Positions 32,810 to 40,914 of a stretch of DNA of 42,556 nucleotides are shown piece by piece. Each line of letters begins with the position of its first letter. Position 1 is the stretch's first letter. Source of the DNA: Candidatus Aminicenantota bacterium (GTDB lineage: Bacteria > Acidobacteriota > Aminicenantia > UBA2199); assembly GCA_030610885.1 (NCBI GenBank), contig JAUWQW010000008.1:1-42556 (forward strand), read 5' to 3'. The notes beneath the pieces are model-generated. The model was not told the DNA's origin, ran no database searches, and saw nothing but the letters and a program-made list of their open reading frames with translations. Made by a program: the position numbers and the translations under genes.

Positions 32810-34564
32810 GTGCTTTATCTTTTATATTTAAGAAGCGGGTTTATAAAAAAATTTCCCTTAACCAAAAAGATAGTTTTCCTAGGAAGTTCATCCAAAAATG
32901 ATTTCAGCCTCGATGACACTTTTGTTTCCCAGAAGCATGCCAAAATAAATGTTTTTGAAAATCATATAACTATCGAGGATTTAGGTTCTACCAATGGTAT
33001 CTTTATTGAAACCAAAAGAATCCAAAAAGCAAAGATAGAAATAAACCAATACTTTCGTGTTGGATATTTAAACTTTTTTCTAAAAGAAGGAAATTCTCAG
33101 GATTTTATTATATCAGAAAAGGTACAACCGGTTTTAAACAAAATCTCAAATATGTTTGCCGATAAAGGAGATAAAACTCAGGAGGCTATCAATCTTTTAT
33201 ACACTGAATCTCTGATCGGAATGCTGCAAATTTGTTTTAAACTGGATGACTTTGTTGACATATTTAAATATACAAAAAAATTATTAGATCAATCATTAAA
33301 AAAAGGTAGTTTGGTTTTGGTTTCCAGAGAAAACAATAATAACATTATTGAATCTAAATGGAATTATAATAAAAAATATTATTCCAACCTATTTGAGATA
33401 CTACAATTTGAAGATATTTTTCAAAAAACATACATAAATAAAAAAATTGCAGATTCACTTTTTTTTTGTTCTTTTCCTTTTATTTTAAGTACTCGAACCT
33501 TGATTTTAATTTATTTGTTAGAAACAGTAAAGGCCATTCCAACAGGAACCATCAACTTTCTAAAAAATTTATCTGTTGAAATCTCTCTCGTCTATTCCTT
33601 AATAGAACAGAATAAAATAACTATCGAAAAAAAAGGAGGAAAAGCACCAGAAATCATTACCAACAATCAAATCATGTTAAATTTCCTGTCAAAGTGCAAG
33701 AAAATTGCTGATGGTGACCTATTTGTGATAATTGAAGGCGAGACCGGAACAGGAAAGGAATTGGTTGCGAGATTTATTCACAGCCAATCTAAACGAAGTT
33801 CAGGAAATTTTGTGGGATTAAATTGTTCAGCAGTTCCTGAAAATCTCATGGAAGATGAATTATTTGGCCATGAAAAAGGAGCTTTCACCGATGCAAAGAA
33901 TCAAAGGAAAGGAAAATTAGAACTCTCCTCTGGAGGAACACTGGTTCTGGATGAAATTAGTGATATGCCTTTAAGCCTGCAAAAAAAGTTATTGCGAGCC
34001 ATTCAGGAGAAGCAGTTTTATCGGATTGGGGGAAATCAGCTAGTGAAAGTGGATCTAAGAATTGTCTGCTTAACTCACAGTAACATTTTGGAATTGATGA
34101 AGGAAGGGAAGTTCAGGGAGGATTTATTCTATCGGTTAAACCATGTTACGTTAAATATATTGCCATTAAGAGAAAGGAAAGAAGATATTATTCCCCTGAT
34201 TAACCACTTTGTTAAAATCTTTTCCAATGAAAAGCGAATCACCATCAAAGGCTTTTCTAGGAAAGCAATAAAAGCTCTGGAAATGTATGATTGGCCAGGC
34301 AATGTTCGAGAACTCCAAAATGAAATTAAAAAAATTATATTCCTGTCAGAAGGCGGTGACCTCATTGACTCATCTCTGTTAAAAACTGAAATCATTCATT
34401 TTTTTAAAGAACATATATCTTCAGGAAAATTTAATGCAACTGAGAAGGAGAAAATTTTGAAATTATTAAAAAAACATAAGTGGAACAAAACCGTTGTTTC
34501 AATGGAAATGAAAATAAGCCGTACCGCTCTTTATGAAAAACTAAAAAAATACAATATAAGGTAA
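32810..34564 (+). CDS. Sigma-54-dependent transcriptional activator with N-terminal FHA domain
   Basis: The 584-residue protein has an FHA domain (about 1-92: FLGSSSKNDFSLDD, VSQKHAKI, LGSTNGIFI) that should bind a phosphothreonine, a GAF-like region (about 125-265), an AAA+ domain and a Fis-type HTH (about 548-582, WNKTVVSMEMKISRTALYEK). AAA+ motifs are Walker A GETGTGKE (310-317), GAFTDA (357-362) where GAFTGA is usual, Walker B LVLDE (378-382) and FREDLFYRL. There is no receiver domain, so control is probably by phospho-protein binding to FHA and a ligand on GAF. The GTG start is forced because the FHA fold begins at once and the promoter places +1 on that GTG. It is divergent from the lipoprotein with the -24/-12 promoter, its probable target. 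Confidence 0.92.
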   Translation: MLYLLYLRSGFIKKFPLTKKIVFLGSSSKNDFSLDDTFVSQKHAKINVFENHITIEDLGSTNGIFIETKRIQKAKIEINQYFRVGYLNFFLKEGNSQDFIISEKVQPVLNKISNMFADKGDKTQEAINLLYTESLIGMLQICFKLDDFVDIFKYTKKLLDQSLKKGSLVLVSRENNNNIIESKWNYNKKYYSNLFEILQFEDIFQKTYINKKIADSLFFCSFPFILSTRTLILIYLLETVKAIPTGTINFLKNLSVEISLVYSLIEQNKITIEKKGGKAPEIITNNQIMLNFLSKCKKIADGDLFVIIEGETGTGKELVARFIHSQSKRSSGNFVGLNCSAVPENLMEDELFGHEKGAFTDAKNQRKGKLELSSGGTLVLDEISDMPLSLQKKLLRAIQEKQFYRIGGNQLVKVDLRIVCLTHSNILELMKEGKFREDLFYRLNHVTLNILPLRERKEDIIPLINHFVKIFSNEKRITIKGFSRKAIKALEMYDWPGNVRELQNEIKKIIFLSEGGDLIDSSLLKTEIIHFFKEHISSGKFNATEKEKILKLLKKHKWNKTVVSMEMKISRTALYEKLKKYNIR

Positions 34565-34581
34565 TTTTTAAATCAATGGAA

Positions 34582-34605
34582 GATGTGGTTTATTTTACGC
34601 TTACA
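34582..34605 (+). repeat. Right arm of the imperfect direct repeat flanking the island
   Basis: The element starts GATGTGGTTTATT and ends GCTTACA. It matches 30669-30692 at 20 of 24 positions in the same orientation, and lies between the activator stop and the pyrE stop. Confidence 0.45.
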
Positions 34606-34619
34606 TTTAATCTTAAAAT

Positions 34620-35153
34620 TTAAATCAGGTCACTTTTTTTGAAAATTGAAATAAATTTATATCCTGCAGCTTCTATTTTTTCTCTTGCTCCTTCCTCTCT
34701 ATCAATAAGTCCCATTATAATTTCAACTTTGCAACCTTGAGATTCCACCTGTTTTGCTCCTTTTAGAATTGATGCTCCTGATGTCACAACATCATCAAAA
34801 ATTGCTACTCTTCCGTTTTTAGGGAAATTGCCCTCAATAATTTTTCTTGTGCCATACGATTTCCCCTCTTTCCTTATTATAAAAGCAGGAATAGGATTAT
34901 TTTCCAAAAAACTAAGTAGAGAAATCGAAGAAACAATCGGATCTGCACCTATTGAATACCCACCAACAGCATGTACATTGAAATCTTTAAGCATCTTTAA
35001 GAACAATTTCCCACACAAGAAAGCTCCTTCAGGGTCTAAAGTAGAAACTCTTGCATCAACATAAAAATTACTGATTTTTCCAGATGAAAGTTTAAACTCT
35101 TTTCCTGTTATAACAGACTTTTCTAATAATATCTCTCTTAATCTATTTTTCAC
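34620..35153 (-). CDS. pyrE: Orotate phosphoribosyltransferase
   Basis: This enzyme makes orotidine 5'-phosphate from orotate and PRPP in pyrimidine synthesis. The 177 residues include FKLSSGKISNFYVDAR (the orotate-side motif), an AVGGYSIGADPI loop, FIIRKEGKSYGTRKIIEG (flexible catalytic loop with Lys) and the PRPP signature VAIFDDVVTSGAS. It is slightly short but complete. Its start overlaps the stop of the upstream GAF-like gene (ATGA). No other pyr genes are present. Confidence 0.94.
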   Translation of the reverse strand: MKNRLREILLEKSVITGKEFKLSSGKISNFYVDARVSTLDPEGAFLCGKLFLKMLKDFNVHAVGGYSIGADPIVSSISLLSFLENNPIPAFIIRKEGKSYGTRKIIEGNFPKNGRVAIFDDVVTSGASILKGAKQVESQGCKVEIIMGLIDREEGAREKIEAAGYKFISIFKKSDLI

Positions 35154-35704
35154 GAAATCTTCACAGTTAAATTACTTGGCATTGCTTTTTTTATAAAAGG
35201 TGCAAATTTAAACATTGTTTTTTCTAAAAAATCCAAATCTCTTGACGAAAAATCCTCCCCAGCTTCTGAAAAGACTAAACTTCTTCTTGAAATTTCAATA
35301 ACTCCAAGTTTTTCATCATTCACATAAATTAAAGCTCCGATCATTTTCCATATTGGTTTTATCTTATTATCAGGGGTTGGGATAATTTCAAATATACTCA
35401 GATGTTTTTGTGCTTGAAGATTATTTTCAAGTAAAGGTCTACCTGTTTTGAAAATTTTCGAAGCAAGGGCGTCATCAGAACTTACTGGAATCATCCCTGA
35501 ATCTATAAGAAACGAAGGGCATACAAATGATAATATTGTCTTATCATTATTTACTAACAATATTGAAATCTCCTCTTCTTTTACGTTTAAATTTTCTGTA
35601 TAAAATTTTGAAATTCCACAAATAACATTTCCAAAAGCCTCTTTTGAGTCTTCAATTTCAACATCTTTTTTTAATTTTTCTATCAACAGGTTTATATCTT
35701 TCAT
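35150..35704 (-). CDS. GAF-like domain protein upstream of pyrE
   Basis: The 184-residue cytoplasmic protein is one domain with a GAF-like pattern: an N-terminal helix (NLLIEKLKKDVEIEDSKEAF), strands EEISILLVNNDKTILSFVCP, a SDDALASKIFKTGRPLLENN segment (the typical 'S-IAG-V-TGxP-I-D' GAF stretch), then MIGALIYVNDEKLGVIEIS and a closing helix. No output domain is attached, so it may be a free sensor or a partner protein. It has AAGGAG before its ATG and is coupled to pyrE. Possible promoter boxes TTGTTT-N17-TATTAT lie upstream on the same strand. Ligand unknown. Confidence 0.7.
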   Translation of the reverse strand: MKDINLLIEKLKKDVEIEDSKEAFGNVICGISKFYTENLNVKEEEISILLVNNDKTILSFVCPSFLIDSGMIPVSSDDALASKIFKTGRPLLENNLQAQKHLSIFEIIPTPDNKIKPIWKMIGALIYVNDEKLGVIEISRRSLVFSEAGEDFSSRDLDFLEKTMFKFAPFIKKAMPSNLTVKIS

Positions 35705-35772
35705 CTTTATACTCCTTGTTATAATAATAATAAATTAAATAGAAAAAAACAAGGTTTTTTCTCTAAAATTAC

Positions 35773-35784
35773 ACTCTTAAGAGT
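35773..35784. promoter_or_regulatory. Perfect 12-base palindrome in a divergent promoter region
   Basis: ACTCTTAAGAGT is a perfect palindrome midway between the GAF/pyrE unit and the glycosyltransferase operon. Its size and position fit a dimeric-regulator operator that could act on either side. No regulator gene is adjacent. Confidence 0.35.
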
Positions 35785-35823
35785 ATATTGCAAATTTTAA
35801 ACTATTGTAAAGAATTTGAAAAT

Positions 35824-36816
35824 ATGTTAAAAAACTTTATGAAGGAAATTTTTGTATCAATTATTGTCCCGGTATTCAACGAAGAAGAGAATGTCATTCC
35901 TCTATATGATGAAATTATCTCTTCTGTTGATAACAAATATAAAGATTTTGAGATTATTTTCGCAAATGATGGGAGCACAGATAACTCGTTTTCGAAATTA
36001 TTAGAATTAAATAAAAAAGATAATAGGGTTAAAATTATTAATTTCAGGAAAAATTTCGGCCAAACCTCTGCAATTGCTGCAGGTTTTGATCTTTGTAAAG
36101 GAGATATGGTTGTTACATTAGATGCTGATTTACAAAATGATCCAGCCGATATCCCTGTTATTATAGACAAATTATTAGATGGTTATGATATTGTCAATGG
36201 ATGGCGAAAGAATAGAAAAGATAAATTTATTACAAAAAAAATACCCTCTTTTTTTGGAAACAAATTGATCTCTTTCATTACTAAGGTCAAACTTCATGAT
36301 TATGGATGTACTTTAAGAGGATTCAGAAGAGAGGTTGTAAAAAATCTAACCCTATATGGTGAAATGCACAGATATATACCTGCAATTGCTTCAAAATTCG
36401 GAATCAAATCAATTGAAATCCCTGTTAATCACAGAAAAAGAAAATTCGGGAAATCAAATTATGGTATAGGAAGGACATTTAGAGTAATACTCGATCTTAT
36501 ATCCATTAAATATTTACTCTCTTTCTCTCATAGACCTTTAAAAATTTTTGGTAGCCTGGGCATATTAATGATAGGAACCGGATTTTTAAGCGGTATTTCC
36601 CTGAGTTATGAAAAATTTGTTTTAAGACACTCAATAGCTGACAGACCACTTTTGTTTCTTACAATCCTTTTGATCTTTCTCGGATTCCAGGTCATTACTC
36701 TTGGATTAATAGCAGAAATGCTTACAAGAATATATCATGAAGGGCTTCACCAAAATACATATTCAATAAGAGAGACAATTGGATTTAAAAATGAAAATAT
36801 TGATGATAGCACCTGA
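35824..36816 (+). CDS. Family 2 glycosyltransferase, polyprenyl-phosphate hexose synthase type (DPM/GtrB-like)
   Basis: The enzyme should transfer a sugar from a nucleotide donor to polyprenyl phosphate at the membrane. The GT2 domain has VSIIVPVFNEEENV, FANDGSTDNS (nucleotide), VVTLDADLQNDP (metal-binding DxD region) and GWRKNRKD, then HRKRKFGKSNYG before two C-terminal membrane helices (about residues 245-268 and 280-308, numbered from this start). The start is uncertain: a TTG at 35788 and ATGs at 35824 and 35839 are possible and none has a strong ribosome site. ATG 35824 is a compromise; ATG 35839 fits the usual family start best. It overlaps the next gene. Confidence 0.88.
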   Translation: MLKNFMKEIFVSIIVPVFNEEENVIPLYDEIISSVDNKYKDFEIIFANDGSTDNSFSKLLELNKKDNRVKIINFRKNFGQTSAIAAGFDLCKGDMVVTLDADLQNDPADIPVIIDKLLDGYDIVNGWRKNRKDKFITKKIPSFFGNKLISFITKVKLHDYGCTLRGFRREVVKNLTLYGEMHRYIPAIASKFGIKSIEIPVNHRKRKFGKSNYGIGRTFRVILDLISIKYLLSFSHRPLKIFGSLGILMIGTGFLSGISLSYEKFVLRHSIADRPLLFLTILLIFLGFQVITLGLIAEMLTRIYHEGLHQNTYSIRETIGFKNENIDDST

Positions 36817-37942
36817 GCCCTTTTTTGAGCCAAGGGGCACTCCATTTTCCGAGTATTATAGAATTAAGGGTTTAATTGATCTCGGGCATTCAATAGACCT
36901 TGTAACCTACCCATTTGGTGAGGATAAAAAAATTCAAAGCCTTAAAATTATTAGATGTGCTAAACCTCCATTTATAAACAGGGTTAAAACAGGACCATCT
37001 TTTTCAAAAATCATTCTTGATATTTTTCTTATCATTAAAGTTATTGGAATGTTTATAAAAAATAAATATGATTTAATTCATACTCATGAAGAAGCAAATA
37101 TTATTGGAGCTATTCTCAACAAAATAACAAAAATACCCCATTTGTATGACATGCACTCCTCTCTTGTTCAACAGATGAACAATTTCCAATTTACGAAATC
37201 AAAAATAATCATCTCTTTTTTTAAGATGATTGAAAAAATCTCTTTAGAAAACGCTAAATCTACAATTGTGATCTGTAAATCTTTATTTCAATATGCTTCA
37301 ACAATAACTGATAAGAAAAAATTAACTGTTATTGAAAATTTTATTGATGATACTCCTGAATTATTAGATAAAAATAAGCTAAATAATATAAGAAATAAAT
37401 TGGGAATTCAAAATAAAAAGGTAATTATGTATACTGGAACCTTTGAAAAATACCAGGGTCTACCATTATTGATTGAAAGTATGAAATATCTTGATGAGAA
37501 ATATTGCCTGGTGTTAGTGGGTGGAAAAGAGGAACAGATAAAAGAGATAAAAAAGATATTAAAAAAAAAAGCATTAGAGCAAAGAGTAATTCTTCTTGGA
37601 ACAAAACAGCCTCACGAAATTCCTTACTTTCTAAAAATCTCAGATGTACTTGTATCACCAAGAATTCTTGGAACAAATATCCCCTTAAAAATTTATTCAT
37701 ATTTAAAATCAGGGGTTCCTACTGTTGCTACAAATCTACACACACACACTCAATCATTAGATAATAGCATAGCAATACTAACTGAGCCAGAACCTGAGAA
37801 ATTTGCAATAGGAATAAAAGAAGCAGTATCAGAAAAAGGTAAAATAATCTCAAAAAATGCTGTAGAATTTTATAATAAATATTACACTTATGATAAGTAT
37901 CTTGAGCTTGTAAATATTGCAGTAAACAAGGCACTCAAATAA
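36791..37942 (+). CDS. Family 4 type glycosyltransferase
   Basis: The 383-residue GT-B fold protein opens MKILMIAPEPFFEPRGTPFS, a classical GT4 start with a Gly-rich acceptor loop. The acceptor half includes LIHTHEEANIIGAI and HLYDMHSS; the donor half starts at VIMYTGTFEKYQGLPLLIES (usual Y-x-G-R-l-x-x-x-K-G position) and has LGTKQPHEIPYFLKISDVLVSPRILGTNIPLKIYSYLKSGVPTVA-type nucleotide-sugar-binding residues. The ATG at 36791 is preferred to a TTG at 36779. It overlaps the GT2 gene and is 30 bases before purB. The two probably build a surface glycan; sugars unknown. Confidence 0.88.
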   Translation: MKILMIAPEPFFEPRGTPFSEYYRIKGLIDLGHSIDLVTYPFGEDKKIQSLKIIRCAKPPFINRVKTGPSFSKIILDIFLIIKVIGMFIKNKYDLIHTHEEANIIGAILNKITKIPHLYDMHSSLVQQMNNFQFTKSKIIISFFKMIEKISLENAKSTIVICKSLFQYASTITDKKKLTVIENFIDDTPELLDKNKLNNIRNKLGIQNKKVIMYTGTFEKYQGLPLLIESMKYLDEKYCLVLVGGKEEQIKEIKKILKKKALEQRVILLGTKQPHEIPYFLKISDVLVSPRILGTNIPLKIYSYLKSGVPTVATNLHTHTQSLDNSIAILTEPEPEKFAIGIKEAVSEKGKIISKNAVEFYNKYYTYDKYLELVNIAVNKALK

Positions 37943-37972
37943 AGATTGTTTGCTTAAAATTAAGGAGCTAAT

Positions 37973-39277
37973 ATGACAGAAAGGTATGAAATTGAAGAGA
38001 TTTCAAAAATATGGGATAGAGAAAATAAATATAGAAAATGGCTTGAAGTAGAACTCGCAATAGTTGAAACATGGTATGAATTTGGGAAAATTCCAAAAGC
38101 AAGCTTAGAAAATATCAAAAAAAAGGCTAATTTTAATATAAAAAGGATCAATGAGATAGAAAAAAAGGTAAAACACGATGTTATTGCATTTTTAACCTCA
38201 ATTGAAGAATATGTTGGAAAAGATTCCGCTTATATTCATATGGGGATTACTTCATATGATATTGTTGATACTGCTCTTTCTCTGATGATTAACGAATCAC
38301 TTAAAATAATCATTAATAAAGCAAATAGATTAAAAAACATCTTAATTCAAGAGGCATTTAAATATAAAGATTTACAATCTATTGGTAGAACTCATGGAAT
38401 TCATGCTGAGCCCATTACATTTGGCATTAAATATCTTATATGGTATGAAGAAATAAAAAGAAATATATATAGATTAATCAATGCAAAGGAGATAATCTCA
38501 GTTGGAAAGATTTCCGGCTCTGTTGGAACATATATTCATTTCCCCTCTGAAGGAGAAGAAATAGCTTTAAAGAAGTTAAATCTAAAGCCATGCAAGGTCT
38601 CCTCACAAATAATCCAAAGAGACAGACATATGCAAGTTATATATGCACTAGCAAGTATAACATCTGGAATAGAAAAAATAGCTATTGAAATAAGACATCT
38701 TCAAAGAACAGAAGTTCTTGAGGTTGAAGAGCCATTTACAAAAGGACAAAAGGGTTCTTCATCAATGCCTCATAAAAAGAATCCAGTAAAATGTGAGAGA
38801 ATCTCTGGATTGGCCAGACTATTGAGAGGAAATTTGTCAGTAGCATTTGAAAATAACCTTTTATGGCATGAGAGGGACATTTCTCATTCTTCCTCAGAAC
38901 GAATAATTTTTCCGGATTCATTTCATATAACAGCATTTATTTTAGATGAAATGTCATATATTATTAAAAACATTAATATTTACCCAGAAAACATAAAGAA
39001 AAACCTTGATATGACAAATGAAGTATATTATTCTCAAAAAGTGTTAACTTTACTTGTAAATAAAAAAATTCCAAGACAAAAAGCCTATGAATTAGTACAA
39101 AAGAATGCTCTTGAATCCTGGACAAAAAAGAAAAGTTTTAGAAAGTTAATTTTAAAAGATAAAAAAATAAACTCTATATGTACAGAATCAGAACTCAACA
39201 AAGCCTTTTCTGAAAAAGATCTATTAGCAGGCATAAGTAAAATTTTTAAGAAGTTCGAGTATGAAAAAAAGAGTTAA
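37973..39277 (+). CDS. purB: Adenylosuccinate lyase
   Basis: This enzyme catalyses two steps of purine synthesis: cleavage of SAICAR to AICAR and of adenylosuccinate to AMP. The 434 residues start MTERYEIEEISKIWDRENKY, contain GRTHGIHAEPITFG (general acid His region) and the fumarase/ASL signature GSSSMPHKKNPVKCE (mobile loop with the catalytic Ser). A strong AAGGAG precedes the ATG. The position behind glycosyltransferases and before purM points to one long transcript with mixed functions. Confidence 0.96.
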   Translation: MTERYEIEEISKIWDRENKYRKWLEVELAIVETWYEFGKIPKASLENIKKKANFNIKRINEIEKKVKHDVIAFLTSIEEYVGKDSAYIHMGITSYDIVDTALSLMINESLKIIINKANRLKNILIQEAFKYKDLQSIGRTHGIHAEPITFGIKYLIWYEEIKRNIYRLINAKEIISVGKISGSVGTYIHFPSEGEEIALKKLNLKPCKVSSQIIQRDRHMQVIYALASITSGIEKIAIEIRHLQRTEVLEVEEPFTKGQKGSSSMPHKKNPVKCERISGLARLLRGNLSVAFENNLLWHERDISHSSSERIIFPDSFHITAFILDEMSYIIKNINIYPENIKKNLDMTNEVYYSQKVLTLLVNKKIPRQKAYELVQKNALESWTKKKSFRKLILKDKKINSICTESELNKAFSEKDLLAGISKIFKKFEYEKKS

Positions 39278-39292
39278 TCTGGAGGTAAAATA

Positions 39293-40312
39293 ATGTCTGA
39301 AAGCATGTATTCTAAGGCTGGTGTTAACATTGATAAGGGGAATCAGGCTGTAAATAAGATAAAGGAAATGGTTAAAAATTTAGGAATTCATGAGATTGGT
39401 AAATTTAGTGGATTTTTCCCACTTAAACAAAAAATAAACAACCCTGTTTTAGTCTCTTCTGCTGATGGAGTTGGAACAAAATTAAAAATAGCATTTATGA
39501 TGGGAAAACATGACACTATTGGCAAAGACATTGTAAATCACTGTGTTAATGATATCCTGGTGTACGGAGCAAAACCATTGTTTTTTCTTGATTATATTGG
39601 CATGTGTAAAGTAGATCCTGATGTAGTCTCTGATATTGTTAAAGGAATTTTAAACGCATGTATAGAAAACGATTTTATACTTCTTGGAGGCGAAACTGCT
39701 GAAATGCCAGGATTTTATAACAATAAAGAATATGACCTTGCTGGTTTTATTGTTGGTATAGTTGAAGGAAACAAAATAATTGATGGTAAAAAAATAAAAA
39801 ATGGAGATCTGTTAATTGGATTACCCTCAACTGGCCTTCATACTAATGGTTATTCTCTTGCAAGGCATATTGTATTTGAAAAATTAAAATTAAAAGTTGA
39901 TACAATTGTTCAAGGATTTTCAAGAACAATAGGTGAAGAACTACTTGAGATTCACAGATCATATCTTAATCCTGTAATGCACTTAATTAAGAAGAATTTA
40001 ATTAAAGGGATTGCACATATTACGGGTGGAGGGTTTATTGATAATATCCCTAGAATTTTACCTAAAGATAAGAGTGCTCAGATTGAAAAAGTATGGGAAA
40101 TTCCCCAAATTTTTCAATTTTTAATTGATGCTGGGAAAATAGATGAAGCAGAGAGATATAGAGTATTTAATATGGGAATAGGAATGGTTTTGGTTATAGA
40201 TAAAAATGATCTAACAAAAGTTGAGAACACTCTAAACTCCTTGGATGAAAAATTCTACTTAATAGGCCAAATAACAGAAAATAAGAATAAGAGTAGAATC
40301 ATTATAAAATGA
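39293..40312 (+). CDS. purM: Phosphoribosylformylglycinamidine cyclo-ligase (AIR synthetase)
   Basis: This ATP-dependent enzyme closes the imidazole ring of AIR, the branch point to purines and to the thiamine pyrimidine. The 339-residue protein has YSKAGVNIDKGNQAVNKIK, the Gly-rich phosphate loop around LVSSADGVGTKLKIAF, the NDILVYGAKPLFFLDYI core, GGETAEMPG and HITGGGFIDNIPRILP. Shine-Dalgarno GGAGG lies 8 bases upstream. Its end overlaps the thiF start (ATGA). Confidence 0.96.
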   Translation: MSESMYSKAGVNIDKGNQAVNKIKEMVKNLGIHEIGKFSGFFPLKQKINNPVLVSSADGVGTKLKIAFMMGKHDTIGKDIVNHCVNDILVYGAKPLFFLDYIGMCKVDPDVVSDIVKGILNACIENDFILLGGETAEMPGFYNNKEYDLAGFIVGIVEGNKIIDGKKIKNGDLLIGLPSTGLHTNGYSLARHIVFEKLKLKVDTIVQGFSRTIGEELLEIHRSYLNPVMHLIKKNLIKGIAHITGGGFIDNIPRILPKDKSAQIEKVWEIPQIFQFLIDAGKIDEAERYRVFNMGIGMVLVIDKNDLTKVENTLNSLDEKFYLIGQITENKNKSRIIIK

Positions 40313-40893
40313 ACATTTTTTCAGAAAGATTACAAAAATACTGTGTAGGCATTGCTGGTGCGGGTGGGCTTGGTTCTAATTGTGCAGTTAGTTTAGCCAG
40401 AATTGGAATTGGTAAAATCGTAATTGTTGATTATGATATTGTTTCAAAGGGTGATTTAAACAGACAATGTTATTTTTTAGATCAAATTGGAGAAAAAAAA
40501 GTATTAGCTCTAAAGAAAAATATATCAAAAATAAATCAAGATGTGGAGATATATGCATATGACCTGAAATTAAATTCAGATAAAATCATTAAGATTTTTA
40601 AAGATTGTGATGTTATTGTTGAAGCAGTTGATCTTGCTGAGACAAAACAAATGGTAATTGAAACAATTCTCTCACAAATGCCTGACAAATATATAGTTTC
40701 AGGTTTAGGCATAGCCGGGTATGGTAAAAATATAGAGATAAAAACAAGAAAGATCGATAAATTATATATTTGCGGTGATGAAAAAACAGAGATCTCTGAA
40801 ATTAATCCTCCTCTTGCTCCAAAAGTTGGGATAGTTGCAAATATGCAGGCTAATCAGGTTATTGAAATATTGCTTGATATATTAAAAAAATAA
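40309..40893 (+). CDS. thiF: ThiS adenylyltransferase, short ThiF
   Basis: This E1-like enzyme adenylates the C-terminal Gly of the sulfur carrier ThiS. The 194 residues include the nucleotide loop GIAGAGGLGSNCAVSLARI (about 13-31), IVDYDIVSKGDLNRQCY (with the Asp and Arg of the family) and DVIVEAVDLAETKQM. It is the short form of about 200 residues that lacks the zinc-binding C-x-x-C tail of the Escherichia coli type. It overlaps purM and is 21 bases before thiS. A role with a molybdopterin carrier (MoaD) is less likely because the adjacent carrier is ThiS-like. Confidence 0.88.
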   Translation: MNIFSERLQKYCVGIAGAGGLGSNCAVSLARIGIGKIVIVDYDIVSKGDLNRQCYFLDQIGEKKVLALKKNISKINQDVEIYAYDLKLNSDKIIKIFKDCDVIVEAVDLAETKQMVIETILSQMPDKYIVSGLGIAGYGKNIEIKTRKIDKLYICGDEKTEISEINPPLAPKVGIVANMQANQVIEILLDILKK

Positions 40894-40914
40894 TAGAACA
40901 TAGAGGTTAGTAAA

